Of a DNA stretch of 64,000 nt, positions 18,899 through 28,933 are shown piece by piece. Below the pieces are notes generated by a model that saw nothing but the letters and a program-made list of their open reading frames with translations, had not been told where the DNA came from and made no database searches. This stretch comes from Comamonas koreensis. GTDB lineage: Bacteria > Pseudomonadota > Gammaproteobacteria > Burkholderiales > Burkholderiaceae_C. The translations under genes were made by a program, and so were the position numbers. The stretch covers positions 3,348,001 to 3,412,000 of the forward strand of contig NZ_CP043575.1 in the NCBI RefSeq assembly GCF_014076495.1, written 5' to 3'. Numbering within the stretch: the stretch's first letter is position 1; the number at the start of each line of letters is the position of its first letter.

Positions 18899-19881
18899 AC
18901 ATCCACCCAGTCGTTTTGGTCATCGCCGCCCTCGCCTGCGCGCTGCTGGCCCTGGCGCTGTGGCTGTTCTCCCGTGCGCGCCAGCAGCAGGCCCGGCAAT
19001 CGATTGCCGGCCATATGCAGCGCAGCCGCGATATCCAGCGCGATCTGCTGGCCCCCTCAGCCGCCGCCCCGATGCCGGGCATGGCAGCCGACCCCAGAGC
19101 TTCTGCAGCCTTGCCTGCTGCGCTCACGCCCTCGGCCTCGGCCTCGGCACGGCAATGGTTGTATGACCATCTGGGCTATGGCGCCTGGGGCATTACGCCA
19201 CGGGGTCTGGCCATGATTGCTGCAGTGGGCGTCGTGCTGGCCATGCTGATTGCGATGCAGGCCGGCGCACTTTTGGGCCTGATGGTGCTGGCCGTCTATG
19301 CGCTGCTGACCTGGTTTGGCATCTGGCACCGGGTGAGCAAGCGCCGCGCCAAGATGCTCTCGCTGCTGCCGGGCTTTCTGGACAATATGGTGCGGCTGAT
19401 CTCCATCGGCAACTCGCCCCACGCCGCCTTCCAGTTTGCCAGCGGCAATGTGCCCGAGCCGCTGGGCAGCGCCTTGCAGCATGTCAATGCGTCCCTCAGC
19501 GTCTCGCCCGATCTGGGCCAGGCGATGACACAGCTGGAGCGCACCTGGAAGCTGGCCGAATTTGGGCTGCTCGCTGCGGTCTTCCGCATGAGCACGCGCT
19601 ATGGCGGCCGGGTGGACCAGGTGCTCGAACGTGTGTCCGCCTATATCCGCGACCGCCAATCGGCCGAGCGCGAGCTCCATTCCCTCTCGACCGAGGTGCG
19701 TCTTTCAGCCTGGATCCTGGCCTTGCTGCCCATCATCGTGGGCAGCTTGATCATGCTGCTCAACCAGGGCTACTTCCTGCGGCTGTGGCAAGACAGTACC
19801 GGCCAAAAAATGATCTTTATCGCAGCAGGCCTGGAAGTATTTGGCTCCTTTCTGCTGTACCGGCTGGCACGCCTGAAATAG
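18895..19881 (+). CDS. tadB: Inner-membrane Tad platform protein TadB
   Basis: 328 residues. The ATG at 18895 overlaps the tadA stop, with GGAGG upstream. An N-terminal anchor (about residues 5-25) is followed by a Pro/Ala-rich cytoplasmic part, two membrane spans (about 100-140), the T2SSF domain (LLPGFLDNMVRLISIGNSP through TRYGGRVDQVLERVSAYIRD) and two C-terminal spans. It pairs with TadC to form the inner-membrane core on which TadA acts. Confidence 0.93.
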   Translation: MNIHPVVLVIAALACALLALALWLFSRARQQQARQSIAGHMQRSRDIQRDLLAPSAAAPMPGMAADPRASAALPAALTPSASASARQWLYDHLGYGAWGITPRGLAMIAAVGVVLAMLIAMQAGALLGLMVLAVYALLTWFGIWHRVSKRRAKMLSLLPGFLDNMVRLISIGNSPHAAFQFASGNVPEPLGSALQHVNASLSVSPDLGQAMTQLERTWKLAEFGLLAAVFRMSTRYGGRVDQVLERVSAYIRDRQSAERELHSLSTEVRLSAWILALLPIIVGSLIMLLNQGYFLRLWQDSTGQKMIFIAAGLEVFGSFLLYRLARLK

Positions 19882-19970
19882 GGAGTCCGACTGATGTCTC
19901 GACCCACATTCCTGAACGACCGCCGTTATTCGCCTCCTCCAGAGCCTGTTTGCTGCACGGAGGATTGCCG

Positions 19971-20960
19971 ATGACCAGCGATCAACTGTGGATTGCCAGC
20001 CTGGTGCTGGCTGCGCTGGGGCTGCTGATGCTCGCAGGCAGGCTGCTGCTGCGCCAGCACCGCAGCGAACGCACCGAGTTGCGCGTCGCGCAGTTGCTGC
20101 GGCAGCGCGAGGCGACAGCTGCGGTGATTCAACCCTTCCCCATACCCGGGCTGCAAGCGCTGCCAAGCTCCGCATCGCAAAGTGAGCAAGAAGCGGCCCA
20201 GCAGATGATCGATCGTCTCAAGCCGCCTGCCTGGTTGGACACCGGACTGGCAAAGGCCTTGTTTGCGGACGAGGACCGCAAGCTCATGGAGCAGGCAGGC
20301 ATCGAGATGGCACGTGGCGCCTTCACATTTGTCACCAGCCGCATCTTGCTGTGCCTGGCCCTGCCTGTGTTGGCGCTGCTAATTTTCGAGCCACAGGGCA
20401 CCACCGCCGTGTTCCAAGGCTTTGTAGCTTTCAGCCTGGGCCTGATGCTGCCCAAGTGGATTTTGCGCTCCAAGGCAACGACACGCCGCAAGCAAGTCGT
20501 CGAAGAACTACCCCTGTTTGTTGACCTGCTGCGCCTGCTGCAGGGCGTGGGCCTGAGCATTGACCAGAGCCTGCATATTCTGGCCTCTGAGTTTGGCAGT
20601 GTGCTGCGCGTGCTGAGCGCCGAGCTGGGCCTGGCCAATCGGCTCTACAGCTCGGGCCGCACGCGTGAGCAGTCGCTGCAGCGCCTGGCGATGCTGGGCG
20701 CGGACGACGACATGAGTGCCGTGGTCAACCTGCTGGTGCAGGTGGACCGGCATGGCGGCGCAGTGCAAGAGCCGCTGCGCGAGTTCAGCCTACGCCTGCG
20801 CGAGAAGCGCCAGGCCAATTTCAAGGAAAAGATCGGCACGATCACGGTCAAGATGACCGGCGTGATGGTGCTGACCTTGCTGCCCGCCTTGATCGTGATT
20901 ACCGCAGGGCCTGGCTTTACCGCGGTGATCCGCTCACTGTCGGCGATAGGAGGGAAATAA
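19971..20960 (+). CDS. tadC: Inner-membrane Tad platform protein TadC
   Basis: 329 residues. The start at 19971 is supported by CGGAGG ten bases upstream; the 89 bases between tadB and this ATG have no separate gene. Membrane spans lie near residues 10-27, 120-160 and 300-325. The T2SSF domain contains ELPLFVDLLRLLQGVGLSID and VNLLVQVDRHGGAVQEPLREF. It is the partner of TadB. Confidence 0.93.
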   Translation: MTSDQLWIASLVLAALGLLMLAGRLLLRQHRSERTELRVAQLLRQREATAAVIQPFPIPGLQALPSSASQSEQEAAQQMIDRLKPPAWLDTGLAKALFADEDRKLMEQAGIEMARGAFTFVTSRILLCLALPVLALLIFEPQGTTAVFQGFVAFSLGLMLPKWILRSKATTRRKQVVEELPLFVDLLRLLQGVGLSIDQSLHILASEFGSVLRVLSAELGLANRLYSSGRTREQSLQRLAMLGADDDMSAVVNLLVQVDRHGGAVQEPLREFSLRLREKRQANFKEKIGTITVKMTGVMVLTLLPALIVITAGPGFTAVIRSLSAIGGK

Positions 20961-20962
20961 CT

Positions 20963-21982
20963 ATGCGCCATCACCTCAGCAACACCCGAACAAGTTCAAT
21001 GCCGCTGCTGGCCTTGGCCGCTGCGCTGCTGACCGGCTGCGCCTCCAAAGGCCCGCAAGGTTATGGCGCCGCCGAACAAAGCACGGCAGCCCAAGCCCAG
21101 CAGCAAATGGAAAAGGCCGCGCAGCTGACCCAGATCGATCCGCAGCAGACTTATCTGAACCTGATTCGCCAGATGCAGCAGGCCAACCAGTGGTATGCGT
21201 CGCTGGCGCATACGCAGGCCTTTGAGCGCCAGTACGGCAGCCAGCCGCAGATCCGGCTGATGCGCGCCGATGCACTGCGCAATACCGGCCAGGGCCCATT
21301 GGCCGAGCAAGGCTACCAGGCGCTGCTGGCCGACCCCGACAGCAGCACCGTGGCCCGCGCGCGGCGCGGCCTGGGCCTGCTGTATGCCAGCCAGGCCCAG
21401 TACCCCAATGCCATTGCGCAACTCGAGATGGCGCGCCAGATCAACCCCATTGATGCCGATGTGCTGAGCGACCTGGCCTACGCCCATATGCTGGACGGCC
21501 AGACCGAGGCCGCCCATCTGCCAGTGTTGCAGGCAGCGCAGCTGGCCCCGGGCAATGCCCGGGTGCAGCTCAACCTGGCCCTCTACCTGATGGCCAGCGA
21601 CCAGAAGGCACAGGCCTCGCAACTGCTGCAACGCCTGAGCCAGCCCGCCACCAAGAATGTGCCCGCGCTGATCGACGCGAACTCGATGCAGACCTTGCAG
21701 GCCCAACTGCAGACCGTGCAAACCGCCATGCGCCGGCGCAACGGGGGTGAGCTGCCAGCGCCAGTACCGGCTGCGGCGGCGCCCTTGGTGGACGGCGCAG
21801 CACTTGCGGTCAGCCCGCTTCCAGCTGTGGCTACAGACCCGATCGCGGCGCCGGCTGCAACGCCATCTGCAGGGCCTGCTGCCGGCCCTGGGCCTGCCGT
21901 GCCCACGGCCTTGCGCAGCACAGCCGCTGGCAACGACAGCCCGCACATCACCAATACCCCGGCACGCCCCATTGCGCCTTAG
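20963..21982 (+). CDS. tadD: TadD-type TPR lipoprotein
   Basis: 339 residues, with GGAGGG before the ATG. The lipoprotein signal ends at LLTGC (Cys about residue 28). Residues about 45-250 are TPR-like helices (RARRGLGLLYASQAQYPNAI, ARVQLNLALYLMASDQKAQA). The last about 80 residues are Ala/Pro-rich. TadD proteins act as pilotins or assembly factors for the secretin. Confidence 0.88.
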   Translation: MRHHLSNTRTSSMPLLALAAALLTGCASKGPQGYGAAEQSTAAQAQQQMEKAAQLTQIDPQQTYLNLIRQMQQANQWYASLAHTQAFERQYGSQPQIRLMRADALRNTGQGPLAEQGYQALLADPDSSTVARARRGLGLLYASQAQYPNAIAQLEMARQINPIDADVLSDLAYAHMLDGQTEAAHLPVLQAAQLAPGNARVQLNLALYLMASDQKAQASQLLQRLSQPATKNVPALIDANSMQTLQAQLQTVQTAMRRRNGGELPAPVPAAAAPLVDGAALAVSPLPAVATDPIAAPAATPSAGPAAGPGPAVPTALRSTAAGNDSPHITNTPARPIAP

Positions 21983-22000
21983 CACCACCAGGAGTAACTC

Positions 22001-22444
22001 ATGTCTCAGTCCCTTTCTCTCCCCACCTGGCGTTCCGTGCTGCTGGGCCTTGCTGCTTGTGCGGGATTCTCGGTCACCGCGGTGCGTGCCGAATCCAGCC
22101 GCGCCGTGGCATCGGTCCAAGCCGAGGTGCCCAGCCTGGAGATGACACGGCCAGCGCATGTGGTGGAGATCGCCGAGCGCGCCTCGCCCGCCACGCAGCC
22201 CTATATTCCGCTGGCCACGGAGAACAGCAATCCTTCGCTGGAAAACCCCGTCATCTGGCGCAGCCGCCCGCTCATCATCGGCAACGCCACCGAGCGCCTG
22301 CTGGCCATGCAGACCGCATCGCCCGGCGTACACCCCCGCGCCATCGATGGCGAGCAGGCCAGCCGCAGCTACCAGCGCTACCTCAAGAGCTTTGAGACCA
22401 AGATCCCCGAGCGCTTTGAGACCGGCATGGATGTGAAGCAGTAA
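22001..22444 (+). CDS. DUF3613-family Tad-associated protein
   Basis: 147 residues with an N-terminal signal peptide (about 1-30) and AGGAG before the start. The C-terminal half has the DUF3613 pattern: IGNATERLLAMQ, then SRSYQRYLKSF, then IPERFE. The family is found in Tad loci of proteobacteria and its function is not known. Probably periplasmic. Confidence 0.8.
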   Translation: MSQSLSLPTWRSVLLGLAACAGFSVTAVRAESSRAVASVQAEVPSLEMTRPAHVVEIAERASPATQPYIPLATENSNPSLENPVIWRSRPLIIGNATERLLAMQTASPGVHPRAIDGEQASRSYQRYLKSFETKIPERFETGMDVKQ

Positions 22445-22467
22445 CACTTACCGCCCAGGAGCCCGCC

Positions 22468-23019
22468 ATGCGCCCGCACCCCACCCCGTTCATGCACCGC
22501 TGCAGGCGTTCGCGCCAGCAGCGCGGGGTATATGCGTTGGAGTGGGCGATCATCTTCCCGGTGTTTTTTGTGCTGCTCTACGGCATCGTCTGCTATGGCC
22601 TCACCTTTCTGGTGCGCCAGTCCATGCAGTACGCGGTCGAAGAAGGCGCCCGGGCGGCACTGCGCTACCCCAGCTCCACGATCATCGGCAGCAACCCGCC
22701 CACCTGGGCCTTTCGCAGCTTGCAGGCGCGCCGCACCACGGCCAATGCGCTCAGCTGGCTGCCCGCCGAGCTGCGGCCCGCCGAGGGCGATATCGACTTC
22801 ACCCTTTGCCACCTGGCAGACACTGCCTGCAACCAGGACACTGCGCTCAATCCCGCGCTCGACTGCAATATCGAGACCCCTTGCCTGGTGCTGGTCAGCT
22901 ACCGCATCGCCAACTACCGCCAGGGCGCGATTGCGCCGGCGATCCCGGGGCTGGGTCTCATACTGCCGGCCAGCCTGCAGGCCCAGGCCAGCTTGTTGGT
23001 TGACAGGAGGATGCTATGA
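22468..23019 (+). CDS. tadE: TadE-like pseudopilin
   Basis: 183 residues, AGGAG upstream. A short basic leader precedes the TadE signature RGVYALEWAIIFPVFFVLLY, where the prepilin peptidase is expected to cut before the conserved Glu-containing hydrophobic helix. The periplasmic part holds four or five Cys (CHLADTACNQ, CNIETPC), suggesting disulfides. Overlaps the next gene by ATGA. Confidence 0.9.
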   Translation: MRPHPTPFMHRCRRSRQQRGVYALEWAIIFPVFFVLLYGIVCYGLTFLVRQSMQYAVEEGARAALRYPSSTIIGSNPPTWAFRSLQARRTTANALSWLPAELRPAEGDIDFTLCHLADTACNQDTALNPALDCNIETPCLVLVSYRIANYRQGAIAPAIPGLGLILPASLQAQASLLVDRRML

Positions 23020-23519
23020 AGCAGCCCTGCACCAGCCGCTGCGCAGGCGCACCGGGACCGCAGCGTGGCGTCGCGGCCATCGAGTTTGCCTTGATTGCGG
23101 TCTTCATGATCGTCATGCTGCTGGGCCTGACGGTGTACTGGCGGGCGTTCCAGGCGCAGCAGTCGCTCACGCGGGCAGCAGGAGATGGCGCGCGCGCCAT
23201 TTTGGGTGTGCTGGCAGCGGGGGTCAGCGACCCCTGCCACCCCACGCAGGCCGCAGCCAACCGCGCCACCATCCAGCTGCGGGTGCTGCAATCGGTGCGC
23301 TCCAGCCTGGAGCGCAGTGACGTACCCGGTACCGTGGCCGACCAGCTCACGGTCAGCCCCATCCAGTGGCAAGCGGCCTGCCCCAGCACAGGCACCGGCA
23401 GCGCCACCTTTGAGCTGCGCTACCAGCTCGCGCCATTGTTTGGCACGCAGAGCGTGTGGGTCACCGAGCCCCGGCAGCTCTATGAAAAAAGCGTGGTGCA
23501 CTTTGCATCGCTGCTGTAA
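23016..23519 (+). CDS. tadF: TadF-like pseudopilin
   Basis: 167 residues; the start lies inside an ATGA overlap with AGGAGG upstream. The signature RGVAAIEFALIAVFMIVMLL is a TadE/F hydrophobic helix after a basic leader. The periplasmic domain has two Cys. It likely works with the two neighbouring pseudopilins in Flp pilus initiation. Confidence 0.87.
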   Translation: MKQPCTSRCAGAPGPQRGVAAIEFALIAVFMIVMLLGLTVYWRAFQAQQSLTRAAGDGARAILGVLAAGVSDPCHPTQAAANRATIQLRVLQSVRSSLERSDVPGTVADQLTVSPIQWQAACPSTGTGSATFELRYQLAPLFGTQSVWVTEPRQLYEKSVVHFASLL

Positions 23520-23533
23520 GGAGGATCTGCACC

Positions 23534-25378
23534 ATGTCCGCCTGTAGCCCCCTATCCCTCCAACGCGCCCTGCCCTTGGCCCAGCGCGGCGCCGTGCTGC
23601 TGCAGTTTGCGCTGCTCGCCGCGGTGCTGGTCACCTTGCTGGGCACTGTGCAGATTGGCTATATGTACTACGCCAAACGCGATCTGCAGCGCATCGCCGA
23701 TGTGGCCGCGCTCGAAGCGGTCAATGCCATCACCTATGGCAACTCGGCCACCTGCGGGCTCGGCCAGGCGGCAGCCAACCAAAGCGTGACCACCCAGCTA
23801 CGCCTGTCGCTGGACAATGAGCAGCGCCGCATCGACTGCGGCCACTGGGACAGCAGCAAGGCCGATGCGCTGCGCTTTGGCCTGGGCAGCAGCCCGATGA
23901 ACGCGGTGCGCGTGCAGCTGCAAGGCGAGGTGCTGCAGCTGCTGCCCTTTGTGGGCTCGCGCCTGGTGGCAGCGGCTGCGACCGCCGCCAAGGACAGCGA
24001 GCCGGTGGCCGCGTTCTCGATCGGCTCGCAGCTGCTGCGCTTCAACAACAATGGCCTGCTGGGCCGCATCACCGCGCTGGTGGGGCTGGATATCCAGCGG
24101 CTCACCATCCTCGACAAGGACGGCATCGCCAATGCCAAGATCACGCCTTCGGGCCTGCTCAAGGTGCTGGGCCTGCCCATTGGCGTCAACGACCTGGCGT
24201 TGCTCACCCCCAATGACCTGGCCAATGTGAATGCCTCGGTGATCGACCTGATCGACGCGGCGATCAATGCCGGCAGCGACAGCCTGCTCAATGCCGGCGT
24301 CGACATTGCTGCGCTGGTCGATCTGCGCGCCTACCTGGCGGCCTTTCAGCTTGCCAACATCAAGCTGCCGCTGGGCGGTGACAAGGGCCTGCTGGCCGTC
24401 ATCTCCGCAGGGGGCGCTGCCTCGCCCATCGGCGCGGGACTCGATGCCGCCATCGGCCTGGGCGACCTGGTGCGCACCCACCTGGTCGCTGCCAACGGCA
24501 CCAACAGCGTGGCGCTGGGCCTGGGGCTGCCGGGCATTCTAGACGCCAACCTCACCGTGGTGGAGCCGCCACGCAATGCCATCGGCCCGGCCAATGGCCA
24601 GACCAAGGCGCGCAGCGCCCAGGTGCGCCTGACCGTCAACATCGGTGAGCAAAAGAATGTCAGCACGCCCGGCTTGCTCACTGCACTGCTGGGTAACCTG
24701 CTGGGTATCCGCGTGCACATCCCCATTCAGGTCGATCTGGTGCGAAGCACCGGCACGCTCGAAGCCATCCAGTGCACCCCCGCCCGCAATGACCGGCGGG
24801 CCAATATCTCCGTGCGCTCGGCAATTGGTGACGTCTGCATTGGCCAGCTCAATGCCAATGGCGTTTGCCAAAAGACCGAGCTGGTGGACCTGAACCTGCT
24901 CAACCTGCTGGGCGGGCTGCGCGTGCAAAGCAAGCTGTCTACGTCGCTGCTGCAAGGCGCCAGCTACACATCGCCGCCCAATGCCCAGGCCTGCCCCTAC
25001 AACAGCAGCAATGTGGACGAATGCCTGGTCGGCATGCAGGTGGACGTGGAGCGCTCCAGCGGCCCCAATGGGCTGCGGCTTGGCACAACAGTCAGCAATT
25101 TGTTGAAGCAGGTGCCGGCACTGGTGGGGGATGTGCAAAACGCCGAGTACTACGGCGTGCTGGGCGGCCTGCTTGGCGGGCTGCTGGGCGGTTTGCTCGG
25201 CGGGCTCAATGCGCTGCTCAATGTGATCGTCACGGTCGTGAGCGCCCTGCTAGCGCCCCTGCTCAACACCATTGGCGGCGCGCTGGACCTGCTGCTGCAA
25301 GGCCTGGGCATCGAGCTGGGCCGCGCCAGCGTGGATCTGCTGGGCATCCAGTGCGATACCGCCCAGATCGTGCAATGA
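23534..25378 (+). CDS. tadG: TadG-like pilus protein
   Basis: 614 residues, AAGGAGG upstream. The N-terminal TadE/TadG-type helix reads RGAVLLQFALLAAVLVTLLG, followed by KRDLQRIADVAALEAVNA, typical of the putative Flp pilus assembly TadG domain. A large periplasmic region with several Cys follows. Near the C-terminus is a run of GGLLGGLLGGLLGG (residues about 541-556) and a hydrophobic segment. I see no von Willebrand A motif, unlike classical TadG. Confidence 0.85.
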   Translation: MSACSPLSLQRALPLAQRGAVLLQFALLAAVLVTLLGTVQIGYMYYAKRDLQRIADVAALEAVNAITYGNSATCGLGQAAANQSVTTQLRLSLDNEQRRIDCGHWDSSKADALRFGLGSSPMNAVRVQLQGEVLQLLPFVGSRLVAAAATAAKDSEPVAAFSIGSQLLRFNNNGLLGRITALVGLDIQRLTILDKDGIANAKITPSGLLKVLGLPIGVNDLALLTPNDLANVNASVIDLIDAAINAGSDSLLNAGVDIAALVDLRAYLAAFQLANIKLPLGGDKGLLAVISAGGAASPIGAGLDAAIGLGDLVRTHLVAANGTNSVALGLGLPGILDANLTVVEPPRNAIGPANGQTKARSAQVRLTVNIGEQKNVSTPGLLTALLGNLLGIRVHIPIQVDLVRSTGTLEAIQCTPARNDRRANISVRSAIGDVCIGQLNANGVCQKTELVDLNLLNLLGGLRVQSKLSTSLLQGASYTSPPNAQACPYNSSNVDECLVGMQVDVERSSGPNGLRLGTTVSNLLKQVPALVGDVQNAEYYGVLGGLLGGLLGGLLGGLNALLNVIVTVVSALLAPLLNTIGGALDLLLQGLGIELGRASVDLLGIQCDTAQIVQ

Positions 25379-25423
25379 AGACAGGAGTGAGCGCAGCGAC
25401 ATGAAGAACCGAGGGAATAGAAC

Positions 25424-26854
25424 GTGAATCAGAACGATTTGGTCATCTACGTCTGGGAAGGCCAAGCGGACATTGCAGAGCGCGTGGAGCGCTGCATGGT
25501 CAACTTGGATGTGGACGTGGTGCGCGCCGATGGCCTGAACCTGTCGCCCGTGGTGGCGCAGGGGGGCAACGCCATTGCCGTGGTGAGTGTGTCGGTGCTG
25601 GAAGGTGCGCGCTTTACGCGCCAGGGGATCGAGGGCAATTTTGGCGGCATGCCGGTGCTGTGGGTCAGCGCCAAGCCGCGTGGCGAAGGGCCGGGCACCT
25701 ATGCCACCGAGTACTCCCATGTGCTGCCCTTTGACTTTACCGGCGCCGAGCTGCGCGCGATGCTGGTGCGCATTGTGCGGCGGCTGCAAAGCACCAAGCA
25801 CAAGCAGCCGCGGGGCGACGACATCATCGCCGAGGCCGAGTGCATGCTGGCCCTGCTGCGCGATGTGGACACCTTTGCCGACTGCGAGCACAGCGTGCTG
25901 ATCTTTGGCGAGACGGGCACCGGCAAGGAGCGCGTGGCCGAACGCCTGCATGAGCGCAACACGCACTACGGCCAGGGGCCCTTTGTCGTGGTCAACTGCG
26001 GCGCGATCCCCGACGGCCTCTTTGAGTCGCTGTTCTTTGGCCATGCCAAGGGCTCGTTCACCGGTGCGGTGACGGCGCACAAGGGCTTTTTTGAGCAGGC
26101 CAATGGCGGCACTCTGTTTCTTGATGAAATCGCCGACCTGCCGCTCTACCAGCAGGTCAAGCTGCTGCGCGTGCTCGAAGAGCGCACGGTCACCCGGCTG
26201 GGCGCCACGTCTCCGGTGGCGCTGGATTTCCGCCTGGTGGCGGCCACCAACAAATCGCTGCGCGAGCTGGTGCATGCCGGGCGCTTCCGCGCCGATCTGT
26301 TCTTTCGCCTGGCGGTGATCGAGCTGCAGATGCCCAGCCTCGAAGAGCGGGGCGAGGCCGACAAGCTGGCCATCTTCAACAGCATCTTGCGCAAGGTAGT
26401 GGGCGAGGAGATGATGGAGCGCCTGGGCGGGCCGCCGATGTTCATTCTCGATGCGATTGCGCAGATGTACTTCCCCGGCAATGTGCGCGAGCTGCGCAAC
26501 CTCGCCGAGCGCATTGGCGTAGCCGCCCGCCAGACCCAGGACTGGCATGCCGGCGGCGCCACCGATCGCCTCTTGCAGCAGGCCCAGAGCCTGTCGGCGG
26601 CGACCTTTCCGCTGGAGACCGCTGCGGCCGGACCGCTGCTGGCCGAGCGCGGCAACTGGGACCAGGAAGAACGCAACCGCATCATCGAAGCGCTGCATGC
26701 CAACAGCTGGAAGCGCCAGAACACCGCCCAGCAGATGGGCATCAGCCGCAAGGTGCTGTGGGAGAAGATGCGCAAATACCAGATCTCGGACGGCGAGCCG
26801 CTCGTGCCCTTGGCACCGGCCGCTACGCATGCCAATGACCACCTGCCCCTGTGA
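25424..26854 (+). CDS. Sigma-54 enhancer-binding regulator
   Basis: 476 residues, GTG start with GAGGG eight bases upstream. An N-terminal receiver-like domain (about residues 1-120) lacks an evident phospho-acceptor Asp context. The AAA+ domain has Walker A GETGTGKE (Lys168), the sigma-54 contact loop as GSFTGA (commonly GAFTGA), Walker [14 protein letters not shown] and a [10 protein letters not shown] segment. A Fis-type helix-turn-helix closes the protein ([20 protein letters not shown]). Located at the end of the Tad cluster, so likely its activator. I could not find a clear -24/-12 promoter in front of flp or the secretion operon. Confidence 0.9.
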   Translation: MNQNDLVIYVWEGQADIAERVERCMVNLDVDVVRADGLNLSPVVAQGGNAIAVVSVSVLEGARFTRQGIEGNFGGMPVLWVSAKPRGEGPGTYATEYSHVLPFDFTGAELRAMLVRIVRRLQSTKHKQPRGDDIIAEAECMLALLRDVDTFADCEHSVLIFGETGTGKERVAERLHERNTHYGQGPFVVVNCGAIPDGLFESLFFGHAKGSFTGAVTAHKGFFEQANGGTLFLDEIADLPLYQQVKLLRVLEERTVTRLGATSPVALDFRLVAATNKSLRELVHAGRFRADLFFRLAVIELQMPSLEERGEADKLAIFNSILRKVVGEEMMERLGGPPMFILDAIAQMYFPGNVRELRNLAERIGVAARQTQDWHAGGATDRLLQQAQSLSAATFPLETAAAGPLLAERGNWDQEERNRIIEALHANSWKRQNTAQQMGISRKVLWEKMRKYQISDGEPLVPLAPAATHANDHLPL

Positions 26855-26880
26855 CCCTTGACCCCGACCTTTTGCCGACC

Positions 26881-28158
26881 ATGACAGACAAACCTCTGAT
26901 CGTTTTTGTAGGTGCGGTCTACCCGAGCCAGTACAGCCTGCTGTGCAGCCACCTGCGTGCCCAGGGCATCGCAGATGCCTGGTTCATGACCACGCCCGGC
27001 CACAAGGCCAACCACGAAAAGCACTGCGACCACCTGCTGTCGTTCCAGCCCGACGGCCTGATCGTCGGCCCCCAGAGCTACTACTACTCGGACAAGGTCG
27101 AGCGCTCGGCGCGCATCTGCCGGGGCGTGCTCAAGGCGCTGGAAGACTTTGAAACCGCCCAGGGCCGCAAGATCGATGTGGTCGTCGCCCATTCGCTCTG
27201 GGGCGCGCCCAATTGGCTCTATGGCGAGCTGCAAGCCGCCATCATCAGCTATATCGAGTTCCCCAGCTACCTGGCCCATGGCTGGGATGCCGCCTACCCG
27301 CCCGACCAGGCCCAGCGCCTGGGCGACCGCAACACCGAAATGCTGAGCTTTCACCAGGTGCTGTGCAGCGACCTGACCATCGTGCCCAGCGCCTATGCGC
27401 GCTCGATGTTCCCGCCGCTATTGCAGGACCGGATTGCGGTGCAGTTCGAGGGCTTTGATATCCAGCCGCCGCTGCGCAATTTCGGCACGGCCAGCAATGA
27501 AGCATCCAAATCGGGCGGCGGCGGCAAGCCCTTTACGATCGCGTTCTCGGCGCGCGATCTCTCGAGCGCCAAGGGCTTTGAGACCTATATCCGGCTGGTG
27601 GACCGCATGGTGCGCGAAGGCGATGGCCAGAACACCCGCTTTATCGCCATAGGGGATGCCAAGGCCTCTACCTATGGCTATGAGCAGCAATGGGTGGAGC
27701 GGCGCTACGGCGGCAAGGTGGAAAGCTTTCGCGACCACCTGCTCAAGGTCTACCCCGCCGCCGATGTGATCGAGTTCCCCGGCCACCTGCCCTATGCGCA
27801 GTTCTCGGCGCTGCTCGCCGAGGTCGATCTCTTCCTCTACCCGCTGCGCTATGGCGTGGCCAACTGGGGGCTGATGGAGATCCTGGCGCGCGGGGGCTGC
27901 GTGATTGGCTCCAACTGGGGCTTTGCGCCAGAGCTGATCACCCATAACGTCAACGGCCTCCTGCTGCCCGACAACGACGACGACTGGATTGAGGCGATAC
28001 GGCAGCTGCGCCGCGACCCGGCCCGGCGCCAGCGCTATGCCCTGGCCGCGCTGGAGACCGGCAAGGCCTACCATATCGCCAAGGTGGCGCCCCGCTTTAT
28101 GGCGCTGTTTGCGCGGGCCATGGCCAACCGCAAGGCGCCGCTGGTGGCGCCGCGCTGA
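26881..28158 (+). CDS. Glycosyltransferase (GT4-like)
   Basis: 425 residues from the ATG at 26881; a GTG at 26851 overlapping the previous stop is an alternative. The N-terminal Rossmann strand reads [12 protein letters not shown]. The C-terminal half shows GT-B features: the acceptor/nucleotide loop [19 protein letters not shown], then [20 protein letters not shown] and [15 protein letters not shown]. Cytoplasmic transfer of a sugar to a surface glycan or pilus/adhesin component is plausible from its position, but the substrate cannot be read from sequence. Confidence 0.82.
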   Translation: MTDKPLIVFVGAVYPSQYSLLCSHLRAQGIADAWFMTTPGHKANHEKHCDHLLSFQPDGLIVGPQSYYYSDKVERSARICRGVLKALEDFETAQGRKIDVVVAHSLWGAPNWLYGELQAAIISYIEFPSYLAHGWDAAYPPDQAQRLGDRNTEMLSFHQVLCSDLTIVPSAYARSMFPPLLQDRIAVQFEGFDIQPPLRNFGTASNEASKSGGGGKPFTIAFSARDLSSAKGFETYIRLVDRMVREGDGQNTRFIAIGDAKASTYGYEQQWVERRYGGKVESFRDHLLKVYPAADVIEFPGHLPYAQFSALLAEVDLFLYPLRYGVANWGLMEILARGGCVIGSNWGFAPELITHNVNGLLLPDNDDDWIEAIRQLRRDPARRQRYALAALETGKAYHIAKVAPRFMALFARAMANRKAPLVAPR

Positions 28159-28171
28159 CCGGAGCTGTTAT

Positions 28172-28873
28172 CTATACCGCTTGCTTCCAACGCGCGAAGC
28201 CCTGTGCGCGCAACGCGCATGCTGGGCATTCGCCGCAGCCATAGCCCCAGTCATGGCGCTCGCTGCGGTCGCCCTGGTAGCAGGTATGGGTGTCTTCCTG
28301 CACCAGCGCGGTCAGGGCGTCGCCGCCCAGCTCTTGCGCCAGCTGCCAGGTGGCCGCCTTGTCAATCCACATCAAAGGCGTCTCCACCACCAGCTGCCGG
28401 CCCAGGCCCAGGCTGAGCGCCACCTGCATGGCCTTCATCGTGTTATCGCGGCAGTCGGGGTAGCCGGAGAAGTCGGTCTCGCACATGCCGCCGACCAGCA
28501 CCGTGCACTGGCGGCGGTAAGCCACCGCAGAGGCCAAGGTCAAAAACACCAGGTTGCGCGCCGGCACAAAGGTATTGGGCAGGCCGTCGGCCTGGTAGGT
28601 CAGCGCGGCGTCGCGGGTCAGCGCCGTATCGCTGATCTGGCCGAGCACATCAATATTGAGCAGGTGGTCCTCACCCAGCTTCGCCGCCCACTGCGGGAAC
28701 TGCGCGCGCAGGTGAGCCAGCACGGTGCTGCGGCACTCCAGCTCCACCCGGTGGTTCTGGCCGTAGTCAAAGCCAATCGTTTCGACCTGGGCATAGCGGC
28801 TCAAGGCCCAAGCCAGGCAGACGGTGGAATCCTGTCCACCCGAAAAAAGTACCAGCGCCTTGGCGTCTTGCAT
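28172..28873 (-). CDS. queC: 7-cyano-7-deazaguanine synthase QueC
   Basis: 233 residues from the ATG at 28873, which has GGAGAAG six bases upstream; an earlier in-frame ATG at 28888 is less well placed. The PP-loop is SGGQDST (residues 11-17). The zinc site near the C-terminus has four Cys in HTCYQGDRS and [14 protein letters not shown]. The enzyme converts 7-carboxy-7-deazaguanine to preQ0 using ATP and ammonia, in queuosine biosynthesis. Convergent with the glycosyltransferase gene 13 bases away. Confidence 0.95.
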   Translation of the reverse strand: MQDAKALVLFSGGQDSTVCLAWALSRYAQVETIGFDYGQNHRVELECRSTVLAHLRAQFPQWAAKLGEDHLLNIDVLGQISDTALTRDAALTYQADGLPNTFVPARNLVFLTLASAVAYRRQCTVLVGGMCETDFSGYPDCRDNTMKAMQVALSLGLGRQLVVETPLMWIDKAATWQLAQELGGDALTALVQEDTHTCYQGDRSERHDWGYGCGECPACALRAQGFARWKQAV

Positions 28874-28933
28874 GCTGCGCTTCTCCATCCATCAAAAATC
28901 AAAAAACCAGGCTTGTGTTGGCAGGGGCCAGAC

